Positions 58,494 to 64,000 of a DNA stretch of 64,000 bases are shown one piece after another (positions within the stretch are counted from its first letter, which is position 1; every line of letters starts with the position of its first letter). This DNA comes from Phragmites australis. Lineage: Eukaryota; Streptophyta; Magnoliopsida; Poales; Poaceae. The stretch spans positions 19,619,334-19,683,333 of the forward strand of contig NC_084931.1 of assembly GCF_958298935.1 (NCBI RefSeq). The letters run 5' to 3'. The position numbers were made by a program, and so were the translations under genes. The notes below the pieces were generated by a model, which had not been told where the DNA came from, did no database searches, and saw only the letters and a list, made by a program, of their open reading frames with translations.

Positions 58494-60017
58494 CCGCACC
58501 ATTATATGAGTTGTAATTGTCATTCAACTCCTAACACTCATTTGTTACGTGCACAAATTAAGGGGCTACGAAGTTACTATGAGATAACGAAAAAACAATC
58601 AGTTGTAGAGATTATTTATTTTATCTCAAAATTACATATAATACACCAATGTACTTACCTAAGAAAGTTAGGGTTTGACCAAGCAGCCAAGTACAAAGTC
58701 CCCTGCAACCCTCTGTCACAAGGGATGACGGTGACTTTGTTCCTAACTGAAACTTTGAAACTTTGGATATTTTCTGAATTCCGATCGATCGGCTGAACTG
58801 GTTCGATTTAGAGCAGATTAAGAAAACTAACTCGTCACATTTTCAGGATGCGGAATATGAGTTGGATAACTTTTTTGTCAGCTAAGGGAGAGAGCTGGTC
58901 GCCGGAAACCAGTAGTTTTGAGGTTGTACTCGCATAGTTCCAAACTTTTAGACATTGAGGAATTATCATACTTATGTATTTATCGATCAATTCTCTTGGT
59001 CTGCACTGAACAGGATTAAAGCAAGTTTTTGATTAGCTTGAGTTTCAAGATTGTGGCCTCCAAAACACATGCGTTGCATTTGGACATGCACAATTGGGTG
59101 ACCTCAGTTTTTGCGCAATATCTAGCAAATCGTTGCGTGTCAAATCGATCATCATTTGCTCTCTTCTTCGCAGTTGAAACTATCAAAATTCACATTGTCA
59201 TCGAGCATGTTCGCGTCAAACTTGGAATAACAAAAATAGTGGGCATAATATGAAATGAGGCTTACTATGCAACCCCAATCTGGCAAATCGCATTCCCGTC
59301 GCGGATGGGTAGGTAGCCCGATAGCAAAACCTCCAAGATAGGAATGAGCTGACAGAGGTTCGAGCTCTCGTCCCATACACCCCGTTAAGACATCCAACGA
59401 ACTCCGGATAAAAAAGACCTTAGCCTAAAAAAATAAAAAAATCTCATTTCCATCTGAATGCAGGCCTGCAGTTGCAGTTGCAATTGCATCCCAACCGTAA
59501 GCTCAGTCGAATGGAATAGGCAGCCCAGCCGAGACAAGCAACCGACGGCCAGGTTTACTCCACGATTCGTGCAAGAGGAAAGCCAACTCGCCATGTGGTG
59601 CCCTCGTCGTGTTCACCGTCTCGTCCCGTCTCGCACGGCGGTCGAGCCCGACGCGTTTCGACGTCGGCCGTCACCAGGTACCTCTTCTCTCTCTCTCAGG
59701 TATCACCGCTCAGGCCTCAATCCACTGATATGAAACTGACCGCCAGTGAATTTGTCGCTGATTGGGTAATGGGATTTATGTTAGGTTTGCAGTTTCCTTT
59801 CGAATTTCGGGCTCGAGTAACAGTTTGTGCAACAATTATATTTAAATCGCGCTAGAAATGCGACAGTGCACTTCCAAAAAAGAACGAAACGAAATGAAGC
59901 AGTGGCTCAAGAAATTTTCTCGGAAAAATCTCAGCCTCTCGGCAAAATTCAGCATGCTCACAAGCCTTTTTGTGAGAATGCAATGGAGTTATGTTTGTGT
60001 AGGAACAAGAACAACTA
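58494..60017. other. Intergenic DNA, no gene assigned
   Basis: Mostly AT-rich. 59460-59700 is GC-richer, with a 91-codon plus-strand frame and a donor-like CACCAG|GTACC at about 59678, perhaps an old first exon, but no partner exon or family is recognisable. Confidence 0.4.
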
Positions 60018-60334
60018 CTAGAGGGTTGAATAGCTGTTTTAATAAGTTTTTTTTAAAAAATAGATTCTCTTATTTTGTCACCTAGCACATCTCAAAATTA
60101 GATCACAATAAAGTACGATGCTCGATAAAAAAATCATAGCAGAAACAGAAAAACCTAAAAGTTGTAATCTGTCGGAAGTTTTGGGTTAAACCAGAAGTTC
60201 CGAGTTAAATATAACAGTGATTCGAAAAATCAAAATTCAATCAATGGTGGGTCTCATGATTAGAATAGAATACTAGGTTCCACAGCATACCAATCCATGA
60301 CTCATCTACACACAATGCTTGATCTTGAGAAGGA

Positions 60335-63300
60335 ACACCTGTAGCGAAAATGGCCCTATTAGGTCATAATCGTGATTTTGATGATTAATGACAACATAGT
60401 TATTAGGACTAATATATTTGCTAAGAATATGATTAGTAGATCTCATGGATGCAATACATGAAGAAACCATCAAAGTCAGGATAAAGTTTGATTGAATTGG
60501 AGAAGTCCTAAGGAAAATGACTGTACCGGATAGTCCGATGATTCAAGTGTACATACTAGAGCATTTTTCAGAACAATGGAAGACTGAGCTGAAATGAGAT
60601 TTTACTCACCGGAAGGTCTGATGATGAAAAGACAGTGCACACCGGAGTGTTTTCCAGAATTCAAAGAAGATGAAGCTATACACATCGGAAGGTCCAATGA
60701 TCAGAAGATCAATACACCATATAGTTGAACAGTGAAGAAGTTGGCTTGATCAGACTTAAGTATACACACCGAATAGTTTGGTGATGGAGATGAAGTATAC
60801 ACCGAACAATCTAGTGTTCAGAAGTGTTTCTGAGTGAATTCTAATGGCTTATTTTTGAGGTTATACACAACGGATGATCCGGTGCTTATACTAATGTTGT
60901 CATCGGGTTATCCAGTGTTCATAGTAAAGTTGAGTCCTTGGAGCAACAGCTAGTTAGCGAGTTTGAGGCTATAAATACTCACCCATTCGGCTATTTGAAG
61001 GTGCTAGAGTCCAAAGTAGCTCATGTACACTTAAGAAGATATCCAAACCATCAAAGTGCTAAATATTATCATCCAAGGAAATTAGCACACTATTAGAGAG
61101 TGATTAGTGATTATAGGTCTAGGGAGAAGTGTTGCTAGGTGCTGCAACATAGAGAGTAGATCAAGGAGTGATCCAACTGTGTACTGAGAGGTACACCTGC
61201 GTCTTATAGTCTTTGTAACTCGCCGGTAGTTTGTTGACCCTCGGACTTGGTGTGGAGCGATAGCAAGAAGATTGTGCAGGGACGCAGGACCCTTGTCTTT
61301 ATGACTAAAGCTCCGAAGTGAAGATGGCGCACAAGTGACCGAAAGAGAGGTTAGTGGTGAGACATCGTCTTGGTGGCTTGATGGCTCATTGTGCTTGAGG
61401 CATTGTCTTGATGACTAGTATCTCAAGAGCTGAGACTGGAAGAGACTTGGCGATCAGGAGCATATCGTTTGTGGAGCTCCAACATTGATTAGGGGTGGCT
61501 TCTGTGCCACCGATACCATGAGATCAAAATCCATTGTGCCGAGTTTGTCTCTCTACCATGGGTTAGGTTTAACACAAATTGAAGATGCTCAAGTAGTGAG
61601 AAGAATACTTCAAGCTCTTTTTCCAAAGTATAAGCTAATTGTCTCCATCATCTACGACAACCACGACATGAGCAAGATGACTCCAAAGCAAGTTCTCGAC
61701 AAGATCATCGCCCATGAGATAACCATGAACATAGGGGTTAAAGCTTTTACCTCATCCGACGCCAAAAACCTTACCCTCACAAGCAAACAATCACCATATT
61801 CACACATAAAGGCAAAGATAAGGGAGTAAGAGTAAGGATCAAGCTCAAGTGAAGATGATGGTGATGAAGATGAAGAGAGCTATGAAGGGGATGATCAAAG
61901 CACATTAAGTGATGAAGAAATTGATTTCAAGATGATCAATCTCATGTCACAAGTGGAAAATAATATCAACAGGATAAATGCCAAGATTGATCATCCAATC
62001 TCCTTAAAAGACTTGATTAAAATAATTGATCATATAAATAAATAGAAGAAGACCAAGAACAAGAGTGAGACAAGAGGAAGAAGTAAAACATTTGCAAGCA
62101 TGGGAAGATGAGTGAGTGAAGATGAAGATTAAAGCTCAAGTGATGAGAGCTCACCATCCACTCTTCTAAGAAAAACTCTTTCTTAAAGTCATCATCACAC
62201 AAGTCGTCATCACGCAAGTCATAATACAAGTGCCTTATGGCCAAAGGTATGGAAAACGATGTAAATGATGATGAATCCGATAAAGATTCTCCCTCCCATG
62301 TTAAACTTCTTGATTTGATCAATAAGCAATAATGGGCCTTAAAGAAACAATCTAAAGAACTAAAGAAATTCAATGCATGTAATGATATTCATGCTATTTT
62401 TGTTTGTAACTATGAATAATTATTGAGCAAATTCAATTTACTAAACAAGTAGCATGAAGAGCTTAAGGCTAAATTTGAGTGCATTGAATCTCAAACTAAG
62501 GTCCCTTTGAAGCAATCTACCTCCCTCTTTAATTTCAAGCCTAAGGTGATGATCCAGTGATGAAAAGACAGTGCACACCAAAGTGTTTTCCAGAACTCAG
62601 AGAAGATGAAGCTATACACACCGGAAGGTCTGATGATCAGAAGATCAATACACCAAATTGTGAACAGTGAAGAAGTTGGCTCGGCCAGGTTCAAGTATAC
62701 ACACGGGATAGTTCGGTGATAGAGATAAAGTATACACAGGACAATCTGATGTTCAGGAGTGTTTCTGAGTGGGTTCTACGGCTAGTTTCTGATGTTGTAC
62801 ACACCGTATAATCCGATGCTTGTACTACTATTATCACTGGATAATCCAGTGTTCACAGTAAAGTTGAGCTATTGGAGCAACGGCTAGTTTGTGAGTTTGA
62901 GGCTATAAATACCCACTCACTCAGCCATTTGAAGGTGCTGGAGTCCAGAGAAGCTCATATACACTTCTGAAGAAATACAAGCCATCAAAGTGCTAAACGT
63001 GATCATCCAAGGTAATTAGCACACTATTAGAGAGTGATTAGTGTTTATAGGCCTAGAGAGAAGAGTTGCTAGGTGCTACAACATACAGAGTGGATCAAGT
63101 AATGATCCAACCGTGTACCAAGAGATACATCGGCACCTTGGAGTCTTTGTGACTCACTGGTAACTTGTTGATCCTCCGACTTGGTGTGGAGTGGTGGCAA
63201 GAAGATTGTGTGGGGATGCGAAGGCCCTTTTCTTTGTGACTAAAGGTCTGAAGTGAAGACGACGTACAAGTGATCGGAAGAGAGGTTAGTGGTGAGACCT

Positions 63301-63704
63301 CGCCTAGTGGCTTTGTAGCTCATCGTGATTGAGGCATTATTTTTGTGACTTGGTATCTCAAGAGCTGTGACTAGAAGAGACTTGGTGACCGAGAGTATAT
63401 CTTTTGTGGAGCTCTAATATGGACTATGGGTGACTTGTGTGTCACTGATACAACGGGATGAAAATCCCTTGTGCCAAATTTGTCTCTCTACCTTATTTAC
63501 ATTTTTGTATTTACATACTTTTAATTTACCTTGCTAGAGTAGGTTACAATCATCTTGAGCGGTAGAGTAGACACACTAGATAAACTTAGAGCACATTTAG
63601 ATAGAAATTGAGATAGATTTATCTTGTGAAATTTTTCGAACCATTAGTTTCTAAGTGTCCTAATTCACCTCTCCTCTTAGGACGTAAATGTTCCTCACAA
63701 CACC
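60335..63704 (+). mobile_element. Rearranged Sirevirus: two partial LTRs around a gag remnant
   Basis: Left LTR 60340-61557 (start TGTAGCGAAAATGGCCC, truncated at its 3' end), gag remnant 61558-62547, right LTR 62548-63699 (truncated at its 5' end, ends TTCCTCACA). Perfect outer 5-bp duplication ACACC (60335-60339, 63700-63704). The LTRs are of the same family as the solo LTR at 9702-11373, with a TATA-like CTATAAATAC at about 60971 and 62905. Primer site, gag start and all of pol are gone. The intact duplication shows that the losses happened after insertion. Confidence 0.85.
61558..62547 (+). pseudogene. Sirevirus gag remnant
   Basis: Reads HGLGLTQIEDAQVVRRILQA, LFPKYKLIVSIIYDNHDMSK and PKQVLDKIIAHEITMNIGVK, the C-terminal half of copia gag, to about 61829. 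An acidic SSSSEDDGDEDEESYEGDD stretch and a Lys/Asn-rich helical segment follow, with several stops. The zinc knuckle is not visible. It joins the right LTR fragment at about 62548 without pol. Confidence 0.85.
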
Positions 63705-64000
63705 CAAATACCAAAAGATGAACACCGGGTGAAAAAAGTCTCTAAGTTGATAGATAAGAGGCAAGTGAATTCCATACCCAATTGTGTACGTTTGTACGTG
63801 AATTTTATGCCTCTGAAATGAGAAAAAAAACACTCCAACAAGGTGAAAAATTTCAGCTTAAGCACGAAAACAAAAATTGCAACCGTAGGACGAAAAACAT
63901 GCAAAGTCACAAGGGAACTAATAGTGGGAAATTAGTAGGAGGTGAATCCAAGCATATGAAGGAAAAATAAAATCTATTACTCCGAAAAGGTTAGCCCTAT

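Larger units (their letters stand above)
60018..64000 (-). repeat. Older Sirevirus-like LTR, interrupted by a nested element
   Basis: 60018-60339 includes ACTACTAGAGGGTTGAATAG, a decayed form of the CTAGAGGGGGGTGAATAGG mark of Sirevirus LTRs on the minus strand, and CGGAAGTTTTGGG/GAAGTTCCGAG words. It is cut at 60339 by the element 60340-63699 and continues from 63705 to the window edge. The other LTR end and any internal region lie outside. Confidence 0.55.

Noticed and set aside
59270..59410. Possible SINE with GGTTCGAGCTC as a B box
   Set aside because: No A box at a proper distance and no tail or duplication.
59458..59733. Possible first exon with donor near 59678
   Set aside because: No partner exon, no recognisable protein and no promoter element; left as unassigned.

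Overview
The window is nuclear DNA from a grass (Poaceae). Three intron-bearing or GC-rich plant genes of grass type sit in a background of nested transposable elements typical of grass intergenic space: Sirevirus and other Ty1/copia elements, chromodomain Ty3/gypsy elements, solo LTRs, and hAT, Mutator and CACTA DNA transposons. GC content swings from AT-rich intergenic DNA to the very GC-rich single-exon gene at 44-45 kb, which is characteristic of grasses. The species cannot be fixed from sequence alone.

Layout. 1-6694: a Sirevirus (Ty1/copia) on the minus strand, cut by the left edge of the window. 6695-9700: a decayed gypsy-type gene and low-complexity sequence. 9702-11373: a solo Sirevirus LTR. 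11928-16156: MZM1 (LYR-motif assembly factor for complex III), two coding exons on the minus strand around a 3.9 kb intron that has itself collected repeats. 16809-21915: one long LTR plus the 3' half of pol from a chromovirus, minus strand. 22308-26118: a hAT element with a perfect 8-bp target duplication, sitting just upstream of an SF2/ASF-type SR splicing-factor gene (coding exons 26817-30567, plus strand). 31729-43614: a Ty1/copia element bounded by a perfect 5-bp duplication and holding two later solo LTRs, each with its own perfect 5-bp duplication. 44064-45179: EID1, the phytochrome-A-signalling F-box gene, plus strand. 45602-53490: a Mutator-like element with long inverted ends, a deleted transposase gene and a GRF-type accessory gene that was split by a solo chromovirus LTR. 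53491-64000: gene-free DNA with a TA microsatellite, a MITE candidate, one or two CACTA elements and a rearranged Sirevirus nested inside an older LTR.

Only MZM1, the SR gene and EID1 look like working host genes: mitochondrial assembly, pre-mRNA splicing and light signalling. They share no pathway. What links the region is insertion history. A hAT transposon ends about 350 bp upstream of the SR gene's first splice donor. A copia 5' LTR ends about 450 bp upstream of the EID1 start codon. I see no CRISPR array, rRNA gene or bacterial-type system, and no clear candidate for a wholly new biological system. The most unusual observations are the second, BED-finger-only gene unit inside the hAT element, the 15-bp coding-phase minisatellite inside the Mutator element, similar palindromic arrays in LTRs from two unrelated retrotransposon superfamilies, and an isolated exon-like segment at 31.1-31.3 kb.
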